A DNA stretch of 38,940 nucleotides. It comes from Streptomyces tricolor. GTDB taxonomy: Bacteria > Actinomycetota > Actinomycetes > Streptomycetales > Streptomycetaceae. A program made the position numbers and the translations under genes. This document shows, in pieces, positions 15,613-24,339 of this stretch (the stretch's first letter is position 1; each line of letters begins with the position of its first letter). The notes under the pieces were generated by a model. The model was not told the DNA's origin. It ran no database searches and was given only the letters and a program-made list of their open reading frames with translations. The stretch covers positions 1 to 38,940 of the forward strand of contig NZ_MUMF01000054.1 in the NCBI RefSeq assembly GCF_002155905.1, given 5' to 3'.

Positions 15613-17490
15613 TCACAGATGGCGGCGTCGGGTCGAGACGTGCCGTTCGTACAGCTCACGTGCCTTGACCGCGGAGGGTCGGGTCGCGGTCTCGGCCACA
15701 GGAACATCCCACCAGGCCTGCGCTTCGGGCGCGCCCGACACAGTGTCGGACGTTTCGGTCTCCACGTAGACACATGTGGGAGTGTCGGCGTCCCGCGCCT
15801 CGGCGAGCGCCGCGCGCAGGTCCCGTACGGTCGTGGCGCGCAGCACCCGCATGCCGAGGCTGGCCGCGTTGGCCGCGAGGTCGACGGGCAGCGGGGCGCC
15901 GGTGTACGTGCCCTCCTCGCTCGGGAAGCGGTAGGCCGTGCCGAACCGCTCGCCGCCCACCGACTCCGACAGCCCGCCGATGGACGCGTACCCGTGGTTC
16001 TGCACCAGCAGCATCTTGATCGCGATGCCCTCCTGGACGGCGGTCACGATCTCCGTCGGCATCATCAGGTACGTGCCGTCGCCGACCAGCGCCCATACGT
16101 TCCGCTCGGGCGCGGCCAGCTTCACGCCGAGGGCGGCCGGGATCTCGTAGCCCATGCAGGAGTAGCCGTACTCCAGGTGGTACTGGTCGGCCGAGCGGGC
16201 CCGCCACAGCTTGTGCAGGTCGCCGGGGAGCGAGCCGGCCGCGTTGATGATGATGTCCGACTCGTCCACCAGCGCGTCCAGGGCGCCGATGACCTGCGGC
16301 TGGGTCGGCCGTACGTCGGCTTCCCGGGCCTCGAAGCAGGCGTCGACGCGCTGCTCCCAGCGCTCCTTGTCCTCGGTGTACGCGCGGACGTAGGCGTCGG
16401 CGACCCGGTGGCCGTGCATCCCCAGCCGCTCGGTCAGCTCCTCCAGGCCGCTGCGGGCGTCGGCGATCAGCGGGAGTCCGGCCAGCTTGTGGCCGTCGAA
16501 GGGTGCGATGTTGAGGTTGAGGAAGCGGACGTCCGGGTTCTGGAAGAGGGTGCCGGAGGCGGTGGTGAAGTCGGTGTAGCGGGTGCCGACGCCGATCACC
16601 AGGTCGGCGGTGCGGGCCAGCTCGTCGGCGGTGGCGGTGCCGGTGTGGCCGATGCCGCCGACGTCCTGCGGATGGTCGTACCGGAGTGAGCCCTTGCCGG
16701 CCTGGGTGGAGGCGACCGGGATGCGGGTCGCCGACGCGAACTCCGCGAGGGCCTCCTCGGCCCGGCTGTGGTGGACTCCGCCGCCGGCGACGACCAGCGG
16801 CCTGGCGGCGGCACGGATCGCCCGGACCGCCTCCGCCAGCTCGGCCGGGTCCGCGCCCGGCCGCCGTACGGTCCACACGCGCTCGGCGAAGAACTCCTCC
16901 GGCCAGTCGAACCCCTCCGCCTGGACGTCCTGCGGCAGGGCGAGGGTGACCGCGCCGGTCTCCACCGGGTCGGTGAGGACCCGCATGGCCTGGAGCGCGC
17001 TCGGGATCAGGGCCTCCGGCCGGGTGATGCGGTCGAAGTACTTCGACACCGGGCGCAGCGTGTCGTTGACCGACACATCGCCCGCGTACGGCACCTCCAG
17101 CTGCTGCAGGACCGGGTCGGCGGGGCGGGTGGCGAAGACGTCGCCGGGCAGGAGCAGCACCGGCAGGTGGTTGATGGTGGCGAGGGCGGCGCCGGTGACG
17201 AGGTTGGTCGCGCCGGGGCCGATCGAGGTGGTGACCGCGTGCGTGGACAGGCGGTTCGACTGGCGGGCGTAGCCGACGGCCGCGTGCACCATGGACTGCT
17301 CGTTGCGGCCCTGGTGGTACGGCATGACATCGGCGTACTCGATCAGCGCCTGGCCGAGGCCGGCGACGTTGCCGTGCCCGAAGATGCCCCAGGTGGCGCC
17401 GATCAGCCGCTGCCGCGCGCCGTCCCGTTCGGTGTACTGGGCGGCGAGGAAGCGGACGAGCGCCTGGGCGACGGTCAGCCGGATCGTCAT
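15613..17490 (-). CDS. iolD: 3D-(3,5/4)-trihydroxycyclohexane-1,2-dione acylhydrolase
   Basis: 625 residues from ATG at 17490, overlapping the iolB stop (ATGA). It has the thiamine-diphosphate enzyme layout: an N-terminal PYR domain with 'VMPYHQGRNEQSMVHAAVGYARQ' (catalytic Glu in RNEQ) and 'TTSIGPGATNLVTGAA', a central domain, and a C-terminal PP domain with 'WALVGDGTYLMMPTEIVTAVQEG...QNHGY' (the GDG-N cofactor motif). IolD hydrolytically opens the cyclic 1,2-dione made from inositol to 5-deoxy-glucuronate. The gene is in the middle of a tightly packed operon. The length and 'FGHGNVAGLGQAL' opening are typical for IolD and distinguish it from acetolactate synthase. Confidence 0.95.
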   Translation of the reverse strand: MTIRLTVAQALVRFLAAQYTERDGARQRLIGATWGIFGHGNVAGLGQALIEYADVMPYHQGRNEQSMVHAAVGYARQSNRLSTHAVTTSIGPGATNLVTGAALATINHLPVLLLPGDVFATRPADPVLQQLEVPYAGDVSVNDTLRPVSKYFDRITRPEALIPSALQAMRVLTDPVETGAVTLALPQDVQAEGFDWPEEFFAERVWTVRRPGADPAELAEAVRAIRAAARPLVVAGGGVHHSRAEEALAEFASATRIPVASTQAGKGSLRYDHPQDVGGIGHTGTATADELARTADLVIGVGTRYTDFTTASGTLFQNPDVRFLNLNIAPFDGHKLAGLPLIADARSGLEELTERLGMHGHRVADAYVRAYTEDKERWEQRVDACFEAREADVRPTQPQVIGALDALVDESDIIINAAGSLPGDLHKLWRARSADQYHLEYGYSCMGYEIPAALGVKLAAPERNVWALVGDGTYLMMPTEIVTAVQEGIAIKMLLVQNHGYASIGGLSESVGGERFGTAYRFPSEEGTYTGAPLPVDLAANAASLGMRVLRATTVRDLRAALAEARDADTPTCVYVETETSDTVSGAPEAQAWWDVPVAETATRPSAVKARELYERHVSTRRRHL

Positions 17491-18326
17491 CGGTACCCCC
17501 CTGTGGTCTGCGTGTGGTCGGGGTGGAAGCAGATCCGCCACTCCCGGGTCTCCCCCGGGCCGGCCATGACGTTGAGGTAGTACATGTCGTGCCCGGGCTG
17601 GGCGATGGACGGACCGTGCCAGCCGTCCGGGACGAGGACGGCGTCGCCGGAGCGGACCTCGGCGAGGACGTCGGATCCGCCCTCCCGCGAGGGGAACACC
17701 CGCTGGTAGCCGAGTCCGTTCGGACCGTCGATCTCGAAGTAGTAGATCTCCTCCAGCTCGGACTCCTCGCCCGGCCGGTGCTCGTCGTGCTTGTGCGGCG
17801 GGTACGAGGACCAGTTGCCGCCGGGGGTGATCACCTCTACGGCGATCAGCCTGTCGCAGTCGAAGGAGTCCGCGGAGGCGAAGTTGCGCACCCGGCGGGC
17901 GCAACTGCCGCTGCCGCGCTCCTCGACGGGGACCTCCGGCGCGGGGCCGTAGCGGGCGGGGAGTCGTCGCTCGCACTTCGCTCCTGCCAGGGCGAAGCGG
18001 CCTCCCGCGCCGGAGGCGATCAGGACCCGGGCGTCCCGGGGCGCGTACGCGAAGTCGGAGACCTCCGCGAACACGCTCCCCCGGCCCAGGAGTTGGAACT
18101 CGGCCTGCTCGGATGACGCAGTCTCAATTTGTACGGTACATCCGCCTTCCAGCGGAAGCACGATCCACTCACTGTCCCCGGTGGTGAACGTATGGCTGCC
18201 GCCGGGCGCCAACTCGACGACACGCAGGCTGCTGTGTGTCCAGCCGGCCAACTTGGGGTCGATGTCGACGACGTACGGGGCGTTCGCGGTGGCGCCCCGG
18301 GGCAGATGCAGATCGGTGCTGGTCAT
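17487..18326 (-). CDS. iolB: 5-deoxy-glucuronate isomerase
   Basis: 279 residues from ATG at 18326. Bicupin metal-dependent isomerase of the KduI/IolB family: N-terminal cupin 'ELAPGGSHTFTTGDSEWIVLPLEGGCTVQ', C-terminal cupin with metal ligands in 'SSYPPHKHDE', 'EEIYYFEIDGPNGLGYQRVF' and 'VLVPDGWHGPSIAQPGHDMYYLNVMAG'. It converts 5-deoxy-D-glucuronate to 2-deoxy-5-keto-D-gluconate, the substrate of IolC. The start is 7 bases after the aldolase stop and the end overlaps iolD by four bases, so it is co-translated. Cytoplasmic. Confidence 0.95.
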   Translation of the reverse strand: MTSTDLHLPRGATANAPYVVDIDPKLAGWTHSSLRVVELAPGGSHTFTTGDSEWIVLPLEGGCTVQIETASSEQAEFQLLGRGSVFAEVSDFAYAPRDARVLIASGAGGRFALAGAKCERRLPARYGPAPEVPVEERGSGSCARRVRNFASADSFDCDRLIAVEVITPGGNWSSYPPHKHDEHRPGEESELEEIYYFEIDGPNGLGYQRVFPSREGGSDVLAEVRSGDAVLVPDGWHGPSIAQPGHDMYYLNVMAGPGETREWRICFHPDHTQTTGGYR

Positions 18327-18333
18327 GCGGCCC

Positions 18334-19449
18334 TCACAGCAGTCCTACGGCGGTGTCCACGGCGGCGGCCACATCGCCGTCCGCCGGGTACAGCAGCGAG
18401 CGGCCGACCACCAGGCCGCGCACGGTGGGGAGCCGGAGCGCGCCGCGCCACTTCTCGTACGCGGCGACCTGGTCCTCCGGCGAGTCGCCTATGTCCCCGC
18501 CGAGCAGTACGGCGGGCAGGGTGGAGGTCTCCATGACCCGGGCCATGTCGTCGGGGTTCTCGGTGACCGGCACCTTCAGCCAGGTGTAGGCCGAGGAGCC
18601 GCCGAGTCCGGAGGCGATGGCGATGGACCGGGTGACCGCCTCGGCGGACAGGTCGTTCGTCAGCTTCCCTTCGGGGGTGCGGCGGCTGATGAACGGCTCG
18701 ACGAACACCGGCAGCCGGCGCGCGGCCATGGCGTCGATGGCGCGGGCGGTGGACTCCAGGGTGGTCAGGGAGCCCGGGTCGGCGTAGTCGACGCGCAGCA
18801 GCAGCTTGCCCGCGTCGAAGCCGAGGCGCTCGATGTCCTCCGGGCGGTGGCCGGTGAACCGGTCGTCCAGCTCGAAGCTGGCGCCCTGCAGCCCGCCGCG
18901 GTTCATGGAGCCCATGACGACCTTGTGGTCCAGGGCGCCGAGCAGGAGCAGGTCGTCCAGGATGTCGGCGGTGGCGAGGACCCCGTCGACGCCGGGCCGG
19001 GACAGCGCGAGGCAGAGGCGTTCGAGCAGGTCGGCGCGGTTGGCCATGGCGAGCTTGCGGTCGCCGACACCGAGGGCGCCGCGGGCCGGGTGGTCGGCGG
19101 CGACGATCATCAGCCGGCCGTTCTCGTTCAGCAGCGGTCTGCGGGCCCGGCGGGCGGCGGCCTCGGCGATCGCCTCGGGGTGGCGGGTGCGGACGCGGAC
19201 GAGTTCGGCGACGTCGACCCGGGGCGCACGGGTGCCCGCGGCGCCGGCGCGGCGGCCCGTCGCGGCGGAGTCGGGGCGGGGGCCCGCGGTGCCCTCGCGG
19301 GGAGCGTCCGTGATGCCCTCGCGGGGAGCGTCCGTGATGCCCTCGCGGGGAGCGTCCGTGATGCCCTCGCGGGGAGCGTCCGCAGCGCCTTCGGGAACGG
19401 TGCCGGCCCCGCCCTCGTGGTGCGTGCCCGCGACGCGGCCGGCCCTCAC
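18334..19449 (-). CDS. Cgl0158-family (beta/alpha)8 aldolase, probable 2-deoxy-5-keto-6-phosphogluconate aldolase
   Basis: 371 residues from GTG at 19449, which overlaps the iolC stop (GTGA). The barrel domain starts near residue 75: 'RLMIVAADHPARGALGVGD', 'GVDGVLATADILDDLLLLGAL', 'KLLLRVDYADPG', 'LPVFVEPFISRR', 'AIASGLGGSSAYTWLKVPVTEN', 'PAVLLGGDIGD', 'VRGLVVGRSLLYP'. In actinobacterial iol operons this family replaces the IolJ aldolase, splitting the IolC product to malonate semialdehyde and dihydroxyacetone phosphate; that role is inferred from position. Oddity: residues about 1-75 are a low-complexity extension with a tandem DAPREGIT repeat encoded by a 24-bp minisatellite. A later start could exist, but none has both coupling and a ribosome site. 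Confidence 0.8.
   Translation of the reverse strand: MRAGRVAGTHHEGGAGTVPEGAADAPREGITDAPREGITDAPREGITDAPREGTAGPRPDSAATGRRAGAAGTRAPRVDVAELVRVRTRHPEAIAEAAARRARRPLLNENGRLMIVAADHPARGALGVGDRKLAMANRADLLERLCLALSRPGVDGVLATADILDDLLLLGALDHKVVMGSMNRGGLQGASFELDDRFTGHRPEDIERLGFDAGKLLLRVDYADPGSLTTLESTARAIDAMAARRLPVFVEPFISRRTPEGKLTNDLSAEAVTRSIAIASGLGGSSAYTWLKVPVTENPDDMARVMETSTLPAVLLGGDIGDSPEDQVAAYEKWRGALRLPTVRGLVVGRSLLYPADGDVAAAVDTAVGLL
19290..19385. repeat. Four tandem 24-bp units in the aldolase N-terminus
   Basis: TGCCCTCGCGGGGAGCGTCC begins at 19290, 19314, 19338 and 19362; the first three 24-base units are identical and the fourth differs only at its end. On the minus strand they encode DAPREGIT repeats. 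The period keeps the frame. Confidence 0.97.
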
Positions 19450-20396
19450 AGCACCGCTCCGGCGTCGAGCGCGGCGGCCACCTCGTCCGGGGTCGGCATC
19501 GCGGAGGAGCACTCCAGGCGGGAGGCGACGATGGCGCCGGCCGCGTTGGCGTACCGCATGATCGTCTCCAGGTCCCAGCCGGCCAGCAGGCCGTGGCAGA
19601 GGGAGCCGCCGAAGGCGTCGCCGGCGCCGAGTCCGTTGAGGACGGTGACGGGCAGGGGCGGGACCTCGGCCGACTCGCCCTTGCTGTCGACGGCGAGCAC
19701 TCCCTTGGGTCCCTGCTTGACGACGGCCAGTTCCACCCCGGCGTCCAGCAGGGCGCGGGCGGCGGCATGCGGCTCGCGTACGCCGGTGGCGACCTCGACC
19801 TCGTCCAGGTTGCCGACGGCGACGGTGGTGTGGCGCAGCGCCTCGGCGTAGAAGGGGCGGGCGGTGTCGGGGTCGGCCCAGAACATGGGGCGCCAGTCGA
19901 GGTCGAAGACGGTGATGCCGGCCTTGGCCCGGTGGGCGAGCGCCGCGAGGGTGGCCGTGCGGCTGGGCTCCTCGCTCAGGCCGGTGCCGGTGACCCAGAA
20001 GATCCGGGCCTCGCGGATCGCGTCCAGGTCCAGCTCGTGGGCGTCGATCTCCAGGTCGGGGGCCTTGGGCCGGCGGTAGAAGTAGAGCGGGAAGTCGTCC
20101 GGCGGGAAGACCTCGCAGAAGGTGACCGGGGTCGTCAGGCCGGGCACGGGGGTGACCCAGCGGTCGTCGACGCCGAAGCCGCGCAGCGCCTCGTGGAGGT
20201 AGGCGCCGAACGGGTCGTCGCCGGTGCGGGTGATCACGGCGGTGTCCCGGCCGAGCCGGGCGGCGGCGACCGCGACGTTCGTCGCCGACCCGCCGAGGAA
20301 CTTGCCGAAGGACGACACCTGGGCGAGCGGGACACCGGTCTGCAGCGGATAGAGGTCCACTCCGATCCGCCCCATGGTGATCAGGTCGTAGGCCAT
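19446..20396 (-). CDS. iolC: 5-dehydro-2-deoxygluconokinase
   Basis: 316 residues from ATG at 20396, with AAGGGAAG upstream. PfkB/ribokinase-family sugar kinase: N-terminal 'GRIGVDLYP', 'FGKFLGGSATNVAVAAARLG' (PfkB signature 1) and C-terminal 'NGLGAGDAFGGSLCHGLL' with the catalytic Asp. 'FPLYFYRRPKAPDLEI' is characteristic of IolC. It phosphorylates 2-deoxy-5-keto-D-gluconate at C6 with ATP. It is the first gene of the operon iolC-aldolase-iolB-iolD-mmsA. A promoter with a perfect TTGACA -35 lies 31-60 bases upstream. iolG, iolE and an inositol transporter are absent from this window. Confidence 0.95.
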   Translation of the reverse strand: MAYDLITMGRIGVDLYPLQTGVPLAQVSSFGKFLGGSATNVAVAAARLGRDTAVITRTGDDPFGAYLHEALRGFGVDDRWVTPVPGLTTPVTFCEVFPPDDFPLYFYRRPKAPDLEIDAHELDLDAIREARIFWVTGTGLSEEPSRTATLAALAHRAKAGITVFDLDWRPMFWADPDTARPFYAEALRHTTVAVGNLDEVEVATGVREPHAAARALLDAGVELAVVKQGPKGVLAVDSKGESAEVPPLPVTVLNGLGAGDAFGGSLCHGLLAGWDLETIMRYANAAGAIVASRLECSSAMPTPDEVAAALDAGAVL

Positions 20397-20426
20397 CGGC
20401 TTCCCTTCGTCATGGCTCTCCCCGGC

Positions 20427-20471
20427 TTTCTAGCCCTGTGCGGCGAGTCCTGTCAATGCTTTGTCCAGACA
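20427..20471 (-). promoter_or_regulatory. iol operon promoter and candidate operator
   Basis: Minus strand: TTGACA (20451-20456), 18-base spacer, TAGAAA (20427-20432). Directly upstream, TGTCTGGACA (20462-20471) is a TGTC-N2-GACA palindrome suited to a dimeric regulator such as a GntR-family protein. No regulator gene adjoins the operon. Confidence 0.6.
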
Positions 20472-20545
20472 TTCGGACCAGTTCCCTCGGGAGGGTGGCG
20501 GAGTGCCGTGAGGTGAGGTCGGGCCACTTCTCTATGGTTGCCCTG

Positions 20546-20645
20546 TGTGACGACTACGTCACAAACTGCACCAACTCGTCACGCATGTCACCGCTACGCG
20601 GGCCGTCGGTCACCAGCGGTCAACAGGCGCGCGCTTGCTGGTCAC
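20546..20645. promoter_or_regulatory. Palindrome and GTCAC box cluster upstream of the small HTH gene
   Basis: TGTGACG-ACTA-CGTCACA (20546-20563) is a perfect palindrome. GTCAC then recurs in the same direction at 20558, 20578, 20587, 20609 and 20641. The cluster fills the middle of the 352-bp gap (20397-20748) between iolC and the small HTH gene. No other gene is visible in that gap. Confidence 0.45.
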
Positions 20646-20748
20646 TCTGCGTCGCCCATGGGCACAGGGTGGGTGATCAGCGCAGCGCCCGGTCCCCCCG
20701 GCGGCCGTTCCCGGTCGTCGCCGCGGTGCGCGCGGGGAGGTGCAACGC

Positions 20749-20949
20749 ATGACCGACCGAAGGCTCTGGTCCTACAAGGAGATCGCGGCGCACATCCGGG
20801 TGCAGCCGGACACCGTACGGTCCTATCGCAAGCACGGGCTGCTGCCCCCGCCCGACCACGTCGAGGGGGGCAAGCCCTACTGGTACGCCGACACGGTCCG
20901 CGCCTGGGTCGCCTCCCGCCCCGGCAACCGCGGACGCAGAGACGGCTGA
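20749..20949 (+). CDS. Small helix-turn-helix protein (MerR/AlpA-like)
   Basis: 66 residues from ATG at 20749, preceded by GGGGAGG at a good distance; a GTG three codons earlier lies inside that site and is rejected. Residues 6-50 form one winged-helix DNA-binding unit: 'WSYKEIAAHIRVQPDTVRSYRKHGLLPPPDHVEGGKPYWYADTVRAWVASRPG'-type pattern, typical of the HTH_17/excisionase-like MerR superfamily. There is no effector domain. Such small proteins are common and conserved in streptomycetes, but their targets are unknown. The repeated GTCAC boxes in its own upstream region make autoregulation possible. It is divergent from iolC, but nothing directly ties it to inositol control. Confidence 0.7.
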   Translation: MTDRRLWSYKEIAAHIRVQPDTVRSYRKHGLLPPPDHVEGGKPYWYADTVRAWVASRPGNRGRRDG

Positions 20950-20997
20950 CCTCCGTCCCCGGGGGCACGGTGGCCGGGCGGCCGGCGGGGGCGGTCG

Positions 20998-22041
20998 TCA
21001 GCCCCAGGGGGTGATGACGGTGACGCCGGCGCCCGGTGCCGTGTCCATCGCCGCGAGCGCCGCCGGGGCCGCGTCGAGCGGGATCGTCCTCGTCACGAGG
21101 AGGTCCGGGCGCAGCACGCCGGAGCGGACCAGGTGGAGCATGCCGGGGTAGGCGTGGGCGGCCATCCCGTGGCTGCCGAGCAGTTCCAGCTCCAGGGCTG
21201 TCGCGCGGGCCAGCGGCACGGGCGTGGTGCCGTCGGCGGAGGGCAGCAGGCCGACCTGGACGTGCCGGCCGCGGCGGCGCAGACCGTTCACGGAGGCCGC
21301 GCACGTGGCGGGCGAGCCGAGGGCGTCCAGGGAGAGGTGGGCGCCGCCGCCGGTCAGCTCGCGGACAGCGGCGGCCGGGTCGGACACACCGGTCGCGTCC
21401 AGGCAGGCGGCGGCACCGAACGTCCGCGCGAGCTCCAGCGCCTCGGGCGAGACGTCGACCGCGACCACCCGGGCCCCCGCGGCCGCCGCGATCATCACCG
21501 CCGACAGCCCGACCCCGCCGCAGCCGTGCACCGCGACCCACTCCCCGGCCGCCACCCGGCCCTGCTGCACCACGGCACGGAACGCGGTGGCGAAACGGCA
21601 GCCGAGGGCGGCGGCGGTGGCGTACGGCATGTCGTCCGGGAGCGCGACGAGATTGACGTCGGCGTGGTCGAGCGCCACGTACTCGGCGAAGGAGCCCCAG
21701 TGGTGGAAGCCGGGCTGGGTCTGCCGTTCGCACACCTGCTGGTCGCCCGCCGCGCAGGAGGGGCAGCTGCCGCAGGCGCAGACGAACGGCACGGTGACCC
21801 GGTCGCCGGGCCGCCAGCCGGTGACCCGCGCGCCCACCTGCTCCACCACACCGGCGAGTTCATGCCCGGGCACGTGGGGCAGGGTGATGTCCGGGTCGTG
21901 GCCCATCCAGCCGTGCCAGTCGCTGCGGCAGAGGCCGGTGGCCTCCACGCGGACGGTCACTCCGTGCTCCGCGGGCTCCGGGTCGGGTACGTCCCGGACC
22001 TCGGCCGGCTTTCCGTACTCCTCGAACACCACGGCTCGCAT
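20998..22041 (-). CDS. Zinc-dependent alcohol dehydrogenase (MDR family)
   Basis: 347 residues from ATG at 22041. Medium-chain dehydrogenase: catalytic zinc ligands in 'GLCRSDWHGWMG' and 'VPGHELAG', four structural-zinc cysteines in 'CACGSCPSCAAGDQQVC', and the NAD(P) Rossmann motif 'VHGCGGVGLSAVMIAAAAGARVVAVDVS'. It oxidises an alcohol or reduces the matching carbonyl in the cytoplasm; substrate unknown. 'WGSFAEYVALDHADVNLVALPDDMPYATAAALGCRFATAFRAV' fits zinc ADHs such as the AdhT/YjgB group. It lies 30 bases downstream of the MMPL gene, on the same strand, and could be co-transcribed with it, which would put it under the TetR control described for that promoter. Confidence 0.92.
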   Translation of the reverse strand: MRAVVFEEYGKPAEVRDVPDPEPAEHGVTVRVEATGLCRSDWHGWMGHDPDITLPHVPGHELAGVVEQVGARVTGWRPGDRVTVPFVCACGSCPSCAAGDQQVCERQTQPGFHHWGSFAEYVALDHADVNLVALPDDMPYATAAALGCRFATAFRAVVQQGRVAAGEWVAVHGCGGVGLSAVMIAAAAGARVVAVDVSPEALELARTFGAAACLDATGVSDPAAAVRELTGGGAHLSLDALGSPATCAASVNGLRRRGRHVQVGLLPSADGTTPVPLARATALELELLGSHGMAAHAYPGMLHLVRSGVLRPDLLVTRTIPLDAAPAALAAMDTAPGAGVTVITPWG

Positions 22042-22071
22042 GCATGCTCCCTTCGGAAACCTGCGCGCAGG

Positions 22072-24339
22072 CTAGACGCTCCGGGAGCCGCCGGGCCGTG
22101 CGGCCAGTACGGGTTCGTCGTGGCTGTCCGCGCCGCTCCCCGCGCCCTTTCCGGGCCTGCCCTGCTCCCCCTCGCTCAGGCCGAACCGTTCGTGGATGCG
22201 GCCGAGCCAGCCCGGCGCCCACCATGTCGCCCTCCCCGTCAGCCGCATGATGGCCGGCACCAGCAGGCTGCGGACCACCATCGCGTCCATCAGCACCGCG
22301 AGGGCGATGCCGAGGCCCAGCATCTTGGTGTTGGTCACCCGGGAGGTGCCGATGGCCACCATCACCACCGCGAGGATGACCGCCGCCGCGGTGATCAGTC
22401 CGCCCGTGCGCTGGAGGCCGAGCCGGACCGCTCGCTCGTGGTCGCCCGTGCGGTCGTACTCCTCCTTGATGCGCGAGAGCAGGAACACGCCGTAGTCCAT
22501 GGAGAGGCCGAAGGCCGCGCAGAACATCAGGACGGGCAGGGTGGTCTCTATGGACCCGGTGCTGGTGAAGCCGAGCGGGCCGGACAGGTGGCCGTCCTGG
22601 AAGACCCAGACGACCGCGCCGAACATCGCCGTCAGGCTGAGCGCGTTGAGCACCACGGCCTGGAGGGGTATCAGCACGCTGCCGGTGAGCAGGAAGACCA
22701 GCAGGAGCGTGACGGCGGCTATGAACACCGCGGCCCAGGGCAGGCGTTCACCTATCGCGTCCTTGCTGTCCACGAGGACCGCCGCCGCGCCGGTCACCTT
22801 GGTGTCGAAGGGGGCGGGCACCGAGCGCAGGTCGCCGACCAGGCGCTGGGCGGGGTCGTCCACGGCCTCGCCCCTGGGCTGGACCGTGAAGTAGGCGGTG
22901 TCGCCCTCGACCAGGGGGCCGTCGACGCGGAGCACCCCGGGCAGCGCGGCCATCCGCTGCTTGTAGGCGGCGTACTGGGCCGCGGTGGCCCGGCCTTCGG
23001 CGAGGACTTCGAGGCCGCCGCCGGGGCTGCCGGGGAAGCCCTCGCGGATGTGCTGCTGCACCACGTGGGATTCGGCGGTCGAGGGCAGCTGCCGGTCGTC
23101 GGCCGTACCGAACTTCACGCCCAGGAAGGGCAGTCCGAGCAGCACGAGCAGGGCCGTGGTGCCGAGGGCGAAGAGCGGGGCGCGGCGCATCACCAGGCCG
23201 GCCGTGCGCGCCCAGGCGCTGCCCTCGGCCCGCTTCGGCTCACGGTCCCGGCGGAACAGGCGGCGCAGGTCCAGCGCGTTGACCCGGTGGCCGAGCAGGA
23301 TCAGCGCGGCCGGGAGCAGGATCAGGGCGGCCGCCGCCGCGAGGAGGACCACGGCGATGCCGGCGTAGGCGAAGGACCGCAGGAAGTACTGCGGGAAGAG
23401 CATCATGGCGGCCAGCGAGACCGCGACCGTCAGGGCGGAGAAGAGCACGGTGCGGCCGGCGGTGCGCAGGGTCGTACCCACCGCGGTCGACGGGTCGGCG
23501 CCGGCGGACAGTTCCTCGCGGTAGCGGCGGACGATGAACAGGGCGTAGTCGATGGCGAGGCCGAGGCCGAGGGCCGTGGTGAGGTTCAGTGCGAAGACCG
23601 AGACGTCGGTGAAGGCCGTCAGGCCGCGCAGCACCGCGTTCGTGCCCAGGATGGCGACGATGCCGATGCCCAGCGGGAGCAGGGCGGCGACCGCGCTGCC
23701 GAAGACCATGACCAGCAGCACCAGCGTGATCGGCAGGGCGATCAGCTCGGCGCGGGTGAGGTCCTCCTGGATGATCGTCTGCATCTCGTGCCGCACCGCG
23801 ACGATGCCGCCGAGCTTGACCTCGACCGGGCCGTGCGTGCCCCGGTAGTGCGGGGCGATGCGGTCCAGGGTGCGGCCCGCCGCGCCCTCGTCGCCGGTGA
23901 TGCGGGCGGCGATCAGCGCCTCGTGCCCGTCTTCGGCGCGCAGCGCCGGGGCCTGTGCGGGTGCGGCCTGCCAGTAGGAGCCGACGCCGGTCACGCCGGG
24001 CTCCGCGGCCAGCCGCCGGACCAGCGCGCGGGCCTGCGCGGCCACCGCCGGGTCGTCCACCGAGGCCCGGCCCGCGTCCACCAGGAGCAGCAGGTTCGGC
24101 TGGGAGGCGGGGAACTCGCGCTCCAGTGCCTTGGTCGCGTACGTCGACTCGGCGGCCGGGTCCTCCCAGCCGCCGCTGCCGAGCCGGTCCGCGACGCCGC
24201 TGCCGGCCAGCACGGCGAGCGCGGTGAGCACCAGGGCCACCAGGAGCGAGAGGCGGGGCCGGGCGGTGACGAACCTGGTCCAGCCGCCGATCCGGGGAGG
24301 TCCGTCCTCGGGTCGCGGCGCCTTGTCGACTTCGGTCAT
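22072..24339 (-). CDS. MMPL/RND-family transporter
   Basis: 755 residues from ATG at 24339. It has the MMPL duplicated plan: helix 1 (about 30-48), an external domain, five to six helices, a cytoplasmic linker (around 'RDREPKRAEGSAWARTAG'), a second helix, a second external domain and a final helix bundle. The family signatures 'LGLAIDYALFIVRRYREEL' and 'FGLSMDYGVFLLSRIKEEYDRTGD' carry the conserved Asp-Tyr pairs of the proton relay. These proteins export lipids or hydrophobic compounds with proton motive force. The gene is divergent from a TetR gene across 165 bp; a palindrome lies exactly between the -35 and -10 of its promoter, so repression by that TetR with relief by the exported ligand is likely. 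No ligand can be named. Confidence 0.93.
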   Translation of the reverse strand: MTEVDKAPRPEDGPPRIGGWTRFVTARPRLSLLVALVLTALAVLAGSGVADRLGSGGWEDPAAESTYATKALEREFPASQPNLLLLVDAGRASVDDPAVAAQARALVRRLAAEPGVTGVGSYWQAAPAQAPALRAEDGHEALIAARITGDEGAAGRTLDRIAPHYRGTHGPVEVKLGGIVAVRHEMQTIIQEDLTRAELIALPITLVLLVMVFGSAVAALLPLGIGIVAILGTNAVLRGLTAFTDVSVFALNLTTALGLGLAIDYALFIVRRYREELSAGADPSTAVGTTLRTAGRTVLFSALTVAVSLAAMMLFPQYFLRSFAYAGIAVVLLAAAAALILLPAALILLGHRVNALDLRRLFRRDREPKRAEGSAWARTAGLVMRRAPLFALGTTALLVLLGLPFLGVKFGTADDRQLPSTAESHVVQQHIREGFPGSPGGGLEVLAEGRATAAQYAAYKQRMAALPGVLRVDGPLVEGDTAYFTVQPRGEAVDDPAQRLVGDLRSVPAPFDTKVTGAAAVLVDSKDAIGERLPWAAVFIAAVTLLLVFLLTGSVLIPLQAVVLNALSLTAMFGAVVWVFQDGHLSGPLGFTSTGSIETTLPVLMFCAAFGLSMDYGVFLLSRIKEEYDRTGDHERAVRLGLQRTGGLITAAAVILAVVMVAIGTSRVTNTKMLGLGIALAVLMDAMVVRSLLVPAIMRLTGRATWWAPGWLGRIHERFGLSEGEQGRPGKGAGSGADSHDEPVLAARPGGSRSV

